A program made the translations under genes and the position numbers. A DNA stretch of 64,000 nt from G965276675 sp965276675 (lineage in GTDB: Bacteria; Acidobacteriota; Terriglobia; Terriglobales; Acidobacteriaceae), in the NCBI GenBank assembly GCA_965276675.1, contig OZ255624.1, positions 1,302,001 through 1,366,000 of the forward strand, in the 5' to 3' direction. Below are positions 51,186 through 60,720 of the stretch, one piece after another. Numbering within the stretch: position 1 is the first letter of the stretch; the number at the start of each line of letters is the position of its first letter. The notes beneath the pieces are model-generated. The model was not told where the DNA came from. It worked only from the letters and a program-made list of their open reading frames with translations, and made no database searches.

Positions 51186-52352
51186 CTAGCACGCCTCACG
51201 GTGCAGCGCGTACTGCGTCAGGATGAACTGGTCTGTCATGCCTGCGATATAGTCGGCTACCGTACGCGGCAGGCCCTCTTCTGCGATGGACAGCGCACAA
51301 CTGGCGGGCAGGAGCTCTGGGTGCTCCACCCAGCAGCGGAACAGGTACGCAATCACCGTCTCGGCCTCTGCATGGTCCTCCGTCAGTTCGGCGCTGCTGT
51401 AGAGATGCTGGAAGAGATACTGCTTGGCCCGGCGCCGCTCGGCCTCCATCTCTGGGGAGAAGCGCGCCAGCCGCTCGGGTGAGCGGCGCACTCCAGCGAG
51501 GTCGGTTACACCCGCCTCCCGCACACATCGCTCCGTCTCTGCGATCAGATCACCCGCCAGGGCATTGAGCATCCGCTTCAGCGTTTCGTTGATCACCAGG
51601 CTCTCCGGCGCTTCGGCGTACGTGGCGCTCATGGCTCGCGAGAAGCGGTCAAAGAGCGGTACGTGCGCGCGGACGTGCGCGGGGTCGAGCACGCCTGCCT
51701 CAAAGCCGTCATCGAAATCCGCGGTCAAGTAGGCGATCTCATCCGCCAAGTCGATCAGCTGTGCCTCGAGCGGCGGCTGCTCGTCGAGAAGGTACGCGCG
51801 CAGCTCAGGATGCTCCGCGGGAGAGTAGCTGCGCGAATGCTTCACGATGCCCTCACGCACGCCCAGCGTCAGGTTCAGTCCGCGGAAGGCGGCATACCGC
51901 TGCTCGAAGAATTCGACGATGCGCAAGGCGTGCAGGTTGTGATCGAAGTGCAGTCCATGCGTGTGCATCGCTTCATCCAGCGCTCGCTCGCCAGCGTGTC
52001 CAAAGGGAGGATGGCCGATATCGTGCACCAGCGCCAGTGTCTCGGTTAGGTCCTCGTTCAGCCCGAGCGCCGCGGCAACCGTGCGCGCCAGCTGTGCCAC
52101 CTCCATGGTGTGCGTCAGCCGGCTGCGCACGTGGTCGGAGTTGCCATGCGTGAAGACCTGGGTCTTCCCGGCGAGGCGGCGGAAGGCGCGCGAGTGAATG
52201 ATGCGCGCACGGTCCCGCTGAAAAGGGGAGCGGTAGGAATGTTCGTCTTCAGGGTGCAGGCGCGCAGCCAAAGGCTCATCGGATTCGTGGCGCACGGCGC
52301 ACGCCGAGGGGAGCTTCCGGACGGAGCGCGTCATTATGGGGTGCGTCGTCAT
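51186..52352 (-). CDS. dgt: Deoxyguanosinetriphosphate triphosphohydrolase-like protein
   Basis: A HD-domain dNTP triphosphohydrolase that cleaves dNTPs to deoxynucleoside and triphosphate. The 388-residue protein has RSRLTHTMEVAQLARTVA, the HD pair ALVHDIGHPPFGHAGE, and further metal-site residues downstream (DEIAYLTADFDDGFE). It starts at ATG 52352, with ATG 52334 as an alternative. The last 50 codons are also found as a detached fragment 1.2 kb downstream. It follows the TPR gene by 24 bases, so it is probably co-transcribed with it. Confidence 0.94.
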   Translation of the reverse strand: MTTHPIMTRSVRKLPSACAVRHESDEPLAARLHPEDEHSYRSPFQRDRARIIHSRAFRRLAGKTQVFTHGNSDHVRSRLTHTMEVAQLARTVAAALGLNEDLTETLALVHDIGHPPFGHAGERALDEAMHTHGLHFDHNLHALRIVEFFEQRYAAFRGLNLTLGVREGIVKHSRSYSPAEHPELRAYLLDEQPPLEAQLIDLADEIAYLTADFDDGFEAGVLDPAHVRAHVPLFDRFSRAMSATYAEAPESLVINETLKRMLNALAGDLIAETERCVREAGVTDLAGVRRSPERLARFSPEMEAERRRAKQYLFQHLYSSAELTEDHAEAETVIAYLFRCWVEHPELLPASCALSIAEEGLPRTVADYIAGMTDQFILTQYALHREAC

Positions 52353-52376
52353 GGAGCGCGTTACGGGCGCCGGTCT

Positions 52377-54548
52377 CTACCGCTTGGCCTGGCCACCCGC
52401 GCTGGACTCCTTTGCCAGCTTGACCTTGGCGCCTTCGAGCTTTTTCTCCACTTTGGCTACATCCACTGGATCGGCATCGGCCGGCACCGTCTTGGCGTAC
52501 TCTGCCAGGGACTGGTCCCACTGCGCCACGGCCAGCCTGAGCCGCCCCGTCTTCTCGTAGAGCTCGCCAAGATGATCGTGCACCGTGGGGTCGCTCGAGA
52601 CGCGCTCGCCTGCCTTGCGCAGATTCTCTTCCGCCAGTGGATACTGCCCCAGCTTGAAGTAGACCCAGCCCAGGGAGTCAAGATAGGCGTAGTTCTGCGG
52701 GTCGAGTTCGACTGCCTTCTGGATCATCTTCAGCGCCTCGTCCAGCTGCACGCCGCGGTCCGCCAGCATGTACCCGTAGTAGTTCAGGGTCATGGTGTTA
52801 TTCGGGTCGATAGCCAAGATCCTGCGAAACTGCTCCTCGGCCTGCTCGTAGTGCTTCTGCCGTTCTTCCAGTGCACCGCGCAGGAAGTAGATGTACACCT
52901 TATCGTCCTGCTTGGCGGGCAGAGCCTGTGCCTTGTCAATGTCGACGGCTGCATCCTTCCAGCGGCGCAGGCGCGTGTTGATCTGCGCCAGCGCCAGATA
53001 CACTTCGCGGTCCGTCGGCGTACCGTTTAGCATCACTTCCGCCATCTTGACGCCCTCTTCGGCTTTGCCCGTGTCCGTCAGCTGGCTGGCGAGCATCAAC
53101 TGAATGCCGCGATTTTTCGGCAGCTTTTGTGCCGCTTCTCGCGCTACCGCCGTGGCCTTGTCGTATTGCTTGGCATCGCGGTAAGCATCCACCTCGCCCT
53201 GGTAGCCGCGCTCGGCATAGTCGCCGCCCAGGGCAATCAGCTCCCCGTAGGTGGTTACGGCCTGCGCCGTCTTATTCTGCTCGCGATAGACGTTGGCCAG
53301 GCGATCGAGAAAGATCGAACGATTGTTTTTCTCGCCTTCCGAGTATTGTTCATTGGGCTTGGCGGATTGCTTCGCCAGCTTCTCCAGCACGGCTGTCGCC
53401 TCATCATAGCGGCCCAGCGAGTCCTCAATCAGTGCCTCGTTGAAGCTGATCTCGAGCGAATCGCTCACCAGCGACTTCGCCTTCTTCAGCGTGGCTAGAG
53501 CCTGCTCATAGTGTCCCTGCCGCCGCTGGATCTCCGAGATGCGCAGGTAGGCCGAGGCATCCTGCGGGTCGGACGCGGAGATATCAGAGAAGGCCTTGAG
53601 GGCCTCGGCCAGATGGTTGTCATTGAGCAGCGCCTGGGCCAGGCCACGCTGTGCATCGAGGTTCTCCGGCTCCAGGTCGACCGCCTGCCGATACGCGGCA
53701 ATGGCATCCTTCGAGTCCTTGATCTGGTCATAGCTGGCGCCCAGCGCAAAATCGATTTTGACCGTGCGGTCCTCTTCCGGAACCGCCTTCAGCGCCGCGA
53801 TTGCGCGTTGGGTATCGCCGGAATCGCTATATAGCCGGGCCAGATTCAGTACCACCTCTTCAGAGTTTGGATCGATCTTCTGCGCGGCTTCCACCTGCTC
53901 GCGGGCGTGCTGCGTATCGTGGTTCAGGCTGTAGAGCTGCCCCAGCAGTAGGTGGCTTTCGATATCTTTCGGCTGCAGTTCGGTTATCTTGGTGAACTCC
54001 GCGATGGCGAGCTGCAACACCTGTTCCGAGGCGTTATTTTGTGTGTCACCCAGCGACCGCAGATAGATCCGGCCCAGCAGCTTGTGAGCATCCAGATTGT
54101 TCGGGTCCTTTTTGATCAGGTCCTGCGCTGCCAGAATGGCATCCCGCACCCGCCCGGTGCGGAAATAAAGCTCGGCCAGCCCGTTGTTCAGAAAAGTCGA
54201 GGAAGGATCGGCGTTCAGCGCCAGCTTGTACTCTTCGATGGCTCGCGTGGCATAGTCCTGGCGCCCGGAATTAACCGACAGGTCCTCATACATATGGGCG
54301 AGCCCGAAATGGTAGTAGGCGTTGCCGCGGTCATCTGCGGGAGCCGCAGTTCCAGAACTTGCAGTTTTAGGAGCCGCAGTGATGGCGGCGGACGAGGGTG
54401 CTGCCGGTGCGGAGCTCTGGGCTAAAACGGCGTGCCCCGCCAGCAGCAGGATGGCAAGCGAGAACAGGTACGTGCGCGCAGCCCTTTTCTGGGCAGGCGT
54501 GCTAGCGGCGAGCGCCATGGGCGCGAACTGCGATTCGGTACTCTTCAT
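52377..54548 (-). CDS. Secreted TPR-repeat protein
   Basis: A 723-residue protein with a hydrophobic N-terminal signal (YLFSLAILLLAGHAVLAQ), an Ala/Ser/Pro-rich linker, and then tetratricopeptide repeats over almost the whole length (e.g. YYHFGLAHMYEDLS, GLAELYFRTGRVRDAI, LGRIYLRSL, LGQLYSLN, YLDSLGWVYFKLGQYPLAEENL). TPR proteins are scaffolds; no enzyme domain is seen. Acidobacterial and myxobacterial genomes carry many such proteins. The start follows its own promoter region after a run of short tandem repeats. Confidence 0.9.
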   Translation of the reverse strand: MKSTESQFAPMALAASTPAQKRAARTYLFSLAILLLAGHAVLAQSSAPAAPSSAAITAAPKTASSGTAAPADDRGNAYYHFGLAHMYEDLSVNSGRQDYATRAIEEYKLALNADPSSTFLNNGLAELYFRTGRVRDAILAAQDLIKKDPNNLDAHKLLGRIYLRSLGDTQNNASEQVLQLAIAEFTKITELQPKDIESHLLLGQLYSLNHDTQHAREQVEAAQKIDPNSEEVVLNLARLYSDSGDTQRAIAALKAVPEEDRTVKIDFALGASYDQIKDSKDAIAAYRQAVDLEPENLDAQRGLAQALLNDNHLAEALKAFSDISASDPQDASAYLRISEIQRRQGHYEQALATLKKAKSLVSDSLEISFNEALIEDSLGRYDEATAVLEKLAKQSAKPNEQYSEGEKNNRSIFLDRLANVYREQNKTAQAVTTYGELIALGGDYAERGYQGEVDAYRDAKQYDKATAVAREAAQKLPKNRGIQLMLASQLTDTGKAEEGVKMAEVMLNGTPTDREVYLALAQINTRLRRWKDAAVDIDKAQALPAKQDDKVYIYFLRGALEERQKHYEQAEEQFRRILAIDPNNTMTLNYYGYMLADRGVQLDEALKMIQKAVELDPQNYAYLDSLGWVYFKLGQYPLAEENLRKAGERVSSDPTVHDHLGELYEKTGRLRLAVAQWDQSLAEYAKTVPADADPVDVAKVEKKLEGAKVKLAKESSAGGQAKR

Positions 54549-54858
54549 GAGGGCTACTGCGAAGCCAGACGTGCTGGCTCGACCTTTCCTAACCAGGCTT
54601 TCCTAACCAGGAACTCACTTCGAGCCCCATATCCGCTCAATGCAAGGTGCCGTTCGTGCGCCTTCACCTGTGTCTGAAACGTAAGACGATTGTAACTCCC
54701 GCCCGGATGCGTCGCGCACTTCGCTCAAGTTACGTGAGTTTCACCAGGCGCTTTTCTAGGCTGAACTTCCGTGACCCCGGGTGTCGGCGGCTCCGCATCA
54801 TGCAGGTATCATGCAGGTAAAGATACTCAGGCCAAGTGCTTTGTCCCCTCCCACCCCG
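54549..54858. repeat. Intergenic region with two short tandem duplications
   Basis: CTTTCCTAACCAGG is exactly repeated at 54584-54597 and 54598-54611, and TCATGCAGGTA at 54798-54808 and 54809-54819. No gene is supported. The promoter of the TPR gene should be here, but no clear -35/-10 was found. Confidence 0.7.
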
Positions 54859-55836
54859 CTAATTTTCCGAAGGCCTCTGAACATGATCAATGACGATAAC
54901 CTTCAGCGGCGCCTTTGCAGGCTTCAGCTTCAACCAAAGCTGCTCCTGGACCGCTTCCGTAAATGTTGTTCCCTGAAGATCAACCTGTGCATCTGCGCCG
55001 GCTGCAGGGGAGCCATTGGGCTGTCGCGTCCATTCGATCGTCAAATCAAACCTCCCGCTCAGTCCAGTCTTATCCACCACGGGCCGGCCAAACTGTCCGA
55101 GCGAGGATATAGAGTATGCGATCATTTCCATAGTGGTATTTCGTGCGCCCATCTTAATTACATGATTTGGTTTGCCGACTGCTGTGAACACACCACACGC
55201 AGGCGGAAAGATGTCAATGCTTTTTGGCGATGTTTCGGGAGTGGGATTCGGCACAGGGACATCGCATGAGGGCCCGTCGCCATGCGGACGAAGCATCGGC
55301 CCCAGTTTTCCTAGCTTGATCAGAGTCATGGCGAGCACGGAAGTCTGCTGCGTCTCAAAATGCACCACCAGCCCAAACCGATCCGCCAGCAGAGACTGCA
55401 CCATCAGCCGCATCTGGTCTTTTGTCGGATTCCCTGCCGCACGAGCGCGTATCTCGAAGTTGTCCGTAGTAACCCACTTCGGCAGATGGGCAAGCATGGT
55501 CTGTCTCTGGTCACTGGTCGGCCAGAATTTGTAGGCAAACTCGATGTAAACCTCCAGCGGATAATCCGCAATAAACAATCCACCAGTGGGCACATAAGTA
55601 TCATCAGGAGGATTCATGGCGAAATTCGGAGGCACGAACTTACCGTTGTTCTGCCTGATGGATGCAACCTCGAACTCCATCTTGCCTCCTGCCGCCGTCT
55701 GCCAGTCAGGCACCGCCGATGGCCGAGTGGATGGCACCTGGTCTGCGGCTGTTTGGGCATGGAGTTGCAAGCTGTCCAGACCAAATGCTGCCAGAGAAAT
55801 AGCGGTCAACGGAGTTGCGGCGACGAGCACCAGCAT
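54859..55836 (-). CDS. TIGR03435-type soil-bacterial protein
   Basis: A 325-residue protein with a hydrophobic start (MLVLVAATPLTAISLAAFGL) and then the TIGR03435 pattern: FEVASIRQN near residue 55, LLADRFGLVVHFE, a CGVFTAVGKPNHVIKMGARNTTM-like centre (blocks CGVFTAVG and GARNTTM), RPVVDKTGLSGRFDLTIEW and the end LKVIVIDHVQRPSEN. The family is named from Acidobacteria and other soil bacteria, has many paralogues per genome and has no assigned biochemical role. The N-terminus may extend a few codons upstream (no start codon is better supported). Confidence 0.87.
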   Translation of the reverse strand: MLVLVAATPLTAISLAAFGLDSLQLHAQTAADQVPSTRPSAVPDWQTAAGGKMEFEVASIRQNNGKFVPPNFAMNPPDDTYVPTGGLFIADYPLEVYIEFAYKFWPTSDQRQTMLAHLPKWVTTDNFEIRARAAGNPTKDQMRLMVQSLLADRFGLVVHFETQQTSVLAMTLIKLGKLGPMLRPHGDGPSCDVPVPNPTPETSPKSIDIFPPACGVFTAVGKPNHVIKMGARNTTMEMIAYSISSLGQFGRPVVDKTGLSGRFDLTIEWTRQPNGSPAAGADAQVDLQGTTFTEAVQEQLWLKLKPAKAPLKVIVIDHVQRPSEN

Positions 55837-56747
55837 CTTGCTGAAAATCAGTCGTGGGTAGGCAAGTTCGAACAGGAAAAGAACAGTCCTTGTCTTGAAA
55901 TATGTTTATGGCAACCCCAAGTACCTTCTCTACTAAGACGGTTTCGGATTCCTTACGCTCGGAAATACTTTACGTCTGACGTTCGAACATACCCTATCGA
56001 AGTGACAACGACTGAGGGTCCAAAGGGAAAGTCTGAGCTTATTCCATCCTCAAGGCGCCGCCACAAGTGGGCCGCCAGGCACTCGCCCTTGACAGGCGCC
56101 AGCAGCCTGTTCTCAAGAGCCTCACAGTCGCAAACCCGATCGACCCAACGGTTGATCCTCATTGGGCCGATTCCAATTTCCCATGTCTGCAATGAACTCT
56201 TCTCTAATCTGCTACCGGCCCTCATCAGGCGCGATCGTGGCCGCGACGGACCGAAATACTTCCTGAAGGAACACCGGCAGGTCTGCTCGCCGACGCTTAC
56301 GGGAGTAAACGGTGGAAGATCAAACGCGCCGGACGCTGTTCGCACGCGAAACCAAAGATCGTGAGGCGGAGAAGGCCCCCCGAGATCGCGCGGGAAGCTA
56401 TCGAGATGGTGCGCGCGCTTTAGTCGGTGGAGTAACAGGCCTCGGGCTCTCCGCTTCAGAGCGGCTGCACTTGCAATCCTGGCGGCCTGGCAAGCGCCTT
56501 CCGCAGGCATCCACATTCGGGCGAATGGAGGAGGAGAGGTCAACGGCGAGTACCCAGCCGTTTCGTTAGTATCCTTTAGTGGCTCGAATATTTCAGCTCA
56601 GACCATTTCGACCGCCAGTGCAGCCCCGAAGATTTCGCAAGGGGAACTGTGGCGCGTCGTCCACAGAATCCAGCACCACTCACTTGCCGAATCTCTCCCT
56701 AGTACACTGGCCATCTTGGGTACGCTTCAGACCACTCACGCTCCCGC
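55837..56747. other. Long intergenic stretch without a supported gene
   Basis: This 911-base region holds several open frames on both strands, the longest on the minus strand (55953-56543) and parts of plus-strand frames. None shows a recognisable family, signal peptide or ribosome-binding site, and composition is uneven (AT-richer to about 55960, then ordinary). It may contain decayed sequence; no transposase or other remnant was identified with confidence. Confidence 0.5.
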
Positions 56748-58397
56748 ATGACCTCAGCCCGCATCCATACCCTCCTGTTCGTCTCGCTCCTGGCCCTCTA
56801 CTGCCTTTGGCTCCTCAGCTTGCCACTGCTCCCCACGCAGGATGGCCCCATGCACCTCTATCTGGCCACGGTTTTTTCCAGCCTGCTCTCCGGCGCGCAT
56901 ACCTTCACGCCTTATTACTACATCCGCCATTACCTGCCGCCCTACGCGGTGCACTACTACCTGCTGGTGGCGCTGGGCCGGCTGTTTACCTTTCCCGTTG
57001 CCGACAAGCTGGTCGCCTGCCTCATCTTTATTGTGACTGCCACCGGATTTCGCGCCCTGGCGCGCCGCCTCGGCCCCAGCGGCGGCCTCGCCTCGCTCTT
57101 TCTCATCCCTCTGCTCATCCATTGGAGCTTTCTGATGGGCTTTTTCAACTACTGCCTGGCCCTCGGCTTCGCTCTCTTTGCCATCGTCTTCTGGCTGGAC
57201 GCGGCGCGCACGGGACAGCACCGCTTCTTTCTCGCCTATTTGGCGCTGCTGCTGCTCACCCTACTCACGCATCCAGTCCCGGCCGGCCTGATCGTCTGCT
57301 TTGCGTGGCTCTATCTCGCGCTGAGCCGTTGGGGCAACCCGGCGCAGGCGGACCCAGGCCGTCAACTGCCGGCCCCCAGCCTCCGTAGCTTGATTTATGC
57401 GCTTCTCGGTACCGCCTCTCTCGGCTACCTCGCCCTCTTTCGCGAGCCTAAGGTGGCTGTAGCTCCGGACCTGGTGAGCCACGAGGAGAACCTCTCCAAG
57501 CTCCTACAGCTCAGTCATCTCTCGCCCTTCGCCGGCAGGCACCTCGCCACCTACGGGCACCGGCTGGGGCTTTACCTGCTCCTGTTTGCCTCGCTCGCCG
57601 CCGCCTCCCGCGGAGTAATCCGGCGCCTGCGCGCGCGGCAACTGAGTTCCGCCGATGTCGTCCTCATCAGTAGCCTGATGCTTCTGTTCGCGCTCCCGTT
57701 CCTGCCCGAGCAGATCAACAGCACCCACGCCTTCGCCTCGCGTCTTGTGCCCGTCGCCTGGATGCTGGCTCTCGCGGCTGTTGCCGGAAGCCACCCGCCC
57801 CGCGGGCGCACTGCTACAGCCCTTGCCGCTCTGGCCGTCGTCGCTGGTCTGGCCGTGCTTCTGCTGGCGGACACCCGCCTCCGCCCTCTGGCCCACATCT
57901 ACGCTCAGGCGGAGGCGCAACGGCCAGCACTTGCCCCTGGGGAAGGCATGCTGCTGCTCTCGACCGGCTCGATTCCGGAGCCGTCCGACCTTACCTTTAA
58001 CTCCAATGATTGGGTCTCGGTCAGCGCCGCACGCCGGGACAGCGCCACACTTCTCGACCCGCCATGGCTGGATTCACCCATCATCCCCATCGCCGACCAC
58101 TTCGACGTGATGGCTGGTGCTTCGGCAGCGATCACACTTCAGTTCAACGGCGGCATGTACCGGCTGCTCGAGCAATCGGCAGAGGCGCGCGCCCGCATCC
58201 TTCCGCGCACCAGCGCCATGGTCTTTCCGCTTACGGAGCACCGCGCCGTTCCCACGCTGGCCGAGATGCAGCGGATGATCCACGCCGTCGATCGCGACGA
58301 ACCGGCTCGCAGCTGGCTATGCACCGCGACCGCCATTGACTTCCTGTGCCGCTCCGCCGGCCCACTCGTCCAGCCGGGGCTCTCCGGAATTCGATGA
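56748..58397 (+). CDS. Polytopic membrane protein (GT-C glycosyltransferase-like), first of tandem pair
   Basis: A 549-residue protein with about ten hydrophobic segments, starting LLFVSLLALYCLWLLSLPLL. An acidic loop motif PTQDGPMHLYLA follows the first membrane segment, similar in position to the catalytic acidic residue of GT-C glycosyltransferases. The C-terminal ~140 residues are soluble, with conserved Asp/His and a Cys pair (DRDEPARSWLCTATAIDFLC). It is clearly paralogous to the next gene (shared PTQDGPMHLYLA and the DRDEP end) and overlaps it by four bases. A sugar-transfer function is speculative. Confidence 0.85.
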   Translation: MTSARIHTLLFVSLLALYCLWLLSLPLLPTQDGPMHLYLATVFSSLLSGAHTFTPYYYIRHYLPPYAVHYYLLVALGRLFTFPVADKLVACLIFIVTATGFRALARRLGPSGGLASLFLIPLLIHWSFLMGFFNYCLALGFALFAIVFWLDAARTGQHRFFLAYLALLLLTLLTHPVPAGLIVCFAWLYLALSRWGNPAQADPGRQLPAPSLRSLIYALLGTASLGYLALFREPKVAVAPDLVSHEENLSKLLQLSHLSPFAGRHLATYGHRLGLYLLLFASLAAASRGVIRRLRARQLSSADVVLISSLMLLFALPFLPEQINSTHAFASRLVPVAWMLALAAVAGSHPPRGRTATALAALAVVAGLAVLLLADTRLRPLAHIYAQAEAQRPALAPGEGMLLLSTGSIPEPSDLTFNSNDWVSVSAARRDSATLLDPPWLDSPIIPIADHFDVMAGASAAITLQFNGGMYRLLEQSAEARARILPRTSAMVFPLTEHRAVPTLAEMQRMIHAVDRDEPARSWLCTATAIDFLCRSAGPLVQPGLSGIR

Positions 58398-60052
58398 CCG
58401 TTGCGGCTCGCTCGCTCCAGCTACTCTTCTACGGACTGCTTGCCTTGTTCTGCCTCTGGATGCTGAGCCTGCCCGTCCTGCCGACGCAGGACGGCCCCAT
58501 GCACCTCTATCTCGCGCGGGTTTTTTCGGATCTGCTCGGTGACGGCCACACCTTCAGCTCCTACTTCTTTATCCGCCACCTCGTGTCTCCGTACGTGGCG
58601 CATTACTACCTGCTGATTGCATTCAGTCACATTGCTGGTTACATATGGGCAGACAAGCTGGCCGGTACCCTCATACTGCTCATCACTGCGCTCGGCTTTC
58701 GCTTTCTTGCCCGCCAGCTTGGAGCCGCGGCGCCGCTCACATCTCTCTTCTTTCTGCCACTGCTTATTAACTGGCCCTTCTTTATGGGCTTCTTCTCTTT
58801 TGCTCTGGCCACCGGCATGGCGCTTTGGGCGCTCGGCTTCTGGTGCCGCGCCCGCAGCAGCACCCAGCCAGTGCGCTGGCTTGGCGCCTATCTCGCCACT
58901 ATCGTAATCATGACGGTGACACATCCGGTTCCTGTAGCCGTGGTCTGCGCCTTTGCCTTCATCGATGCCGCTCTACGCACGTTTTGGAAACCTCAGCGGC
59001 GCGATACGGCCTCCCCAGCCAGCGCTCCCGGCGGGAACATGCGCACCTGGCTCTTCGCCGTCCTGGGCTCGCTCACGCTGCTCTACGTGCTCACCTTTAC
59101 CGACAAGCGCCTCGCCAGCGGCCTGACCGTCTTGTCCGGCCGCGCGGTCTTTCTCCACAAATGTGCCCAGCTCAGTTACCTATCGATCTTCTCCGGGCAA
59201 CACGCCACCACCTACCTGCACCGTGGTGGACTCTACCTCCTGCTCATCGCGTGCTTCTTCGCCGCTGCCCGCGGTTTCCTCGTCCGGCTGCGCGCACGCA
59301 CCCACACAGCTGCGGATGCAATGCTGATCTGCGGCGTTCTACTCGCGATTGCGCTCCCCATCTTGCCTCCGGACCTCAATGGTCAGGCCTTCTTTACCGC
59401 CCGTCTCAGCCTCGTTGTCTGGATCGCCTTGGTTGCCGCGGCGAGCGGCGCCGCACTTCCGCGTCCGCGCATCTGTACCACGCTTGCAGGGCTCGCCACG
59501 GTGCTTGCGCTCGGCACGCTGCTCCTCGCCGAGGTCCGCCTCCGTCCGGTCGCCTATCGTCTGCTCGCCATCGCTGCCGCACCGCCCGTCTCGCCCCCCG
59601 GGTCCGATGGCCTCTTCCTCGTCACAGAGAACGGCCCTACAGATACCGGCCTGAGCCCTGACCCTTTCCGCTGGGTGGCCGCTGACTACTTTCGCCGCAC
59701 GGGTACGGTCATGCTCGACGCTGGGTTTATGGATTCGCCCGTCATTCCTGTCGGCGCTAAGTGGCCGGCAATTGCCAGTCCGGCGATGCAGCCCGCGCTC
59801 GGGAGTGCTCCGGCGACCGGAGAGCTCCTGCTCCACTCAGCAGCTTTCCGTTCAGAGATCATGGCGCAGACCAACTTCGTGTTCTTCAAAGGCCTGCCTG
59901 ATGGAGACGCGGCGACCCGCGGTGCAGCCATGCTCCACACCATTCACACCATCGACCGCGACGAGCCCTCCCGCTCCTGGAACTGCACCGGTTACGCCTG
60001 GTACTTTCTTTGTCAGTCGCCAGTGCAGCGTCAGCCACCAGTGCAGCGATGA
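58394..60052 (+). CDS. Polytopic membrane protein (GT-C glycosyltransferase-like), second of tandem pair
   Basis: A 552-residue paralogue of the preceding gene, whose ATG overlaps the previous stop. Shared features are the opening LLFYGLLALFCLWMLSLPVL, the loop PTQDGPMHLYLARVF, a similar set of membrane segments, and the soluble C-terminal end with IDRDEPSRSWNCTGYAWYFLC. The two look about half identical in conserved stretches by eye. The last codons repeat a PVQR unit from an 18-base duplication. Coupled translation suggests a heteromeric complex. The function is not known. Confidence 0.85.
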   Translation: MTVAARSLQLLFYGLLALFCLWMLSLPVLPTQDGPMHLYLARVFSDLLGDGHTFSSYFFIRHLVSPYVAHYYLLIAFSHIAGYIWADKLAGTLILLITALGFRFLARQLGAAAPLTSLFFLPLLINWPFFMGFFSFALATGMALWALGFWCRARSSTQPVRWLGAYLATIVIMTVTHPVPVAVVCAFAFIDAALRTFWKPQRRDTASPASAPGGNMRTWLFAVLGSLTLLYVLTFTDKRLASGLTVLSGRAVFLHKCAQLSYLSIFSGQHATTYLHRGGLYLLLIACFFAAARGFLVRLRARTHTAADAMLICGVLLAIALPILPPDLNGQAFFTARLSLVVWIALVAAASGAALPRPRICTTLAGLATVLALGTLLLAEVRLRPVAYRLLAIAAAPPVSPPGSDGLFLVTENGPTDTGLSPDPFRWVAADYFRRTGTVMLDAGFMDSPVIPVGAKWPAIASPAMQPALGSAPATGELLLHSAAFRSEIMAQTNFVFFKGLPDGDAATRGAAMLHTIHTIDRDEPSRSWNCTGYAWYFLCQSPVQRQPPVQR

Positions 60053-60130
60053 GTGGAGCTTTCTGCTCTTCCTTTCACCGCGAATACTCCCTCCTGGCAT
60101 CGCCTGCAAAGGGTCCAGTAGCATGGAGCC

Positions 60131-60577
60131 ATGGCGAACGCCCGCGCCGTCGAAGCGGAAAAGGAAGCGCTCCAACTCTACTGGAGCCGGCTGGTGCTGG
60201 TTTTGGGGCTCCTATGGGGAGCATGGAGGCTTACCGCGCTCCCCGTCACGCTGCTTGCCCTCAAGCCCACCGACCCCAAACTCGCGACTGCCGCTATTGT
60301 TGTGAACGCGCTCAGCGTCGCCCCGGCCTGCTGTCTCGCCTTCTGGTTTCGTACCCCGTCCGGCATGCTGCTGCTGGCTAATAGCGTGCTTCTCTGGGCC
60401 GCGCTGCTGGGGACGCACTCAGCGGGCGCAGCATTCAACACCAGCCTGCTACTTGACTGTTGCGTGTCGCTCGCGCTGGTTCTCTTCCTTCTCATCACGC
60501 AGCTGCTCGGCTGGAAGGCGCCGATCAAAGGGCCGGCAGCCGCGAAGGGCCCTGCATCCGCGAAGCCTCAGCCCTAA
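60131..60577 (+). CDS. Small polytopic membrane protein
   Basis: A 148-residue protein with about four membrane segments (LVLVLGLLWGAWRLTALPVTLL, VVNALSVAPACCLAFWF, MLLLANSVLLWAALLG, LLLDCCVSLALVLFLLIT are approximate) and a basic Ala/Lys/Pro-rich tail. GGAG precedes the ATG. It lies 78 bases after the tandem pair and probably belongs to the same operon. No family is recognised. Confidence 0.78.
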   Translation: MANARAVEAEKEALQLYWSRLVLVLGLLWGAWRLTALPVTLLALKPTDPKLATAAIVVNALSVAPACCLAFWFRTPSGMLLLANSVLLWAALLGTHSAGAAFNTSLLLDCCVSLALVLFLLITQLLGWKAPIKGPAAAKGPASAKPQP

Positions 60578-60720
60578 GCGTATCCGGCTCCGCTCATCGT
60601 GTGAACCCAGTTGCTCGCCCAACCAGTGGGCCTCGTCTGTCCAGGAAAGCGTCCTCTCTGGTACGTGTTTTCTCTGATACTTTGGATCGGCTGCTCCATG
60701 CGCCTGAAGGATTCCTCAAC

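Noticed and set aside
55953..56543. A 196-codon minus-strand frame, and plus-strand frames over the same bases
   Set aside because: No domain or ribosome-binding site was found and the frames compete equally; could be decayed sequence, but no parent gene is recognisable.
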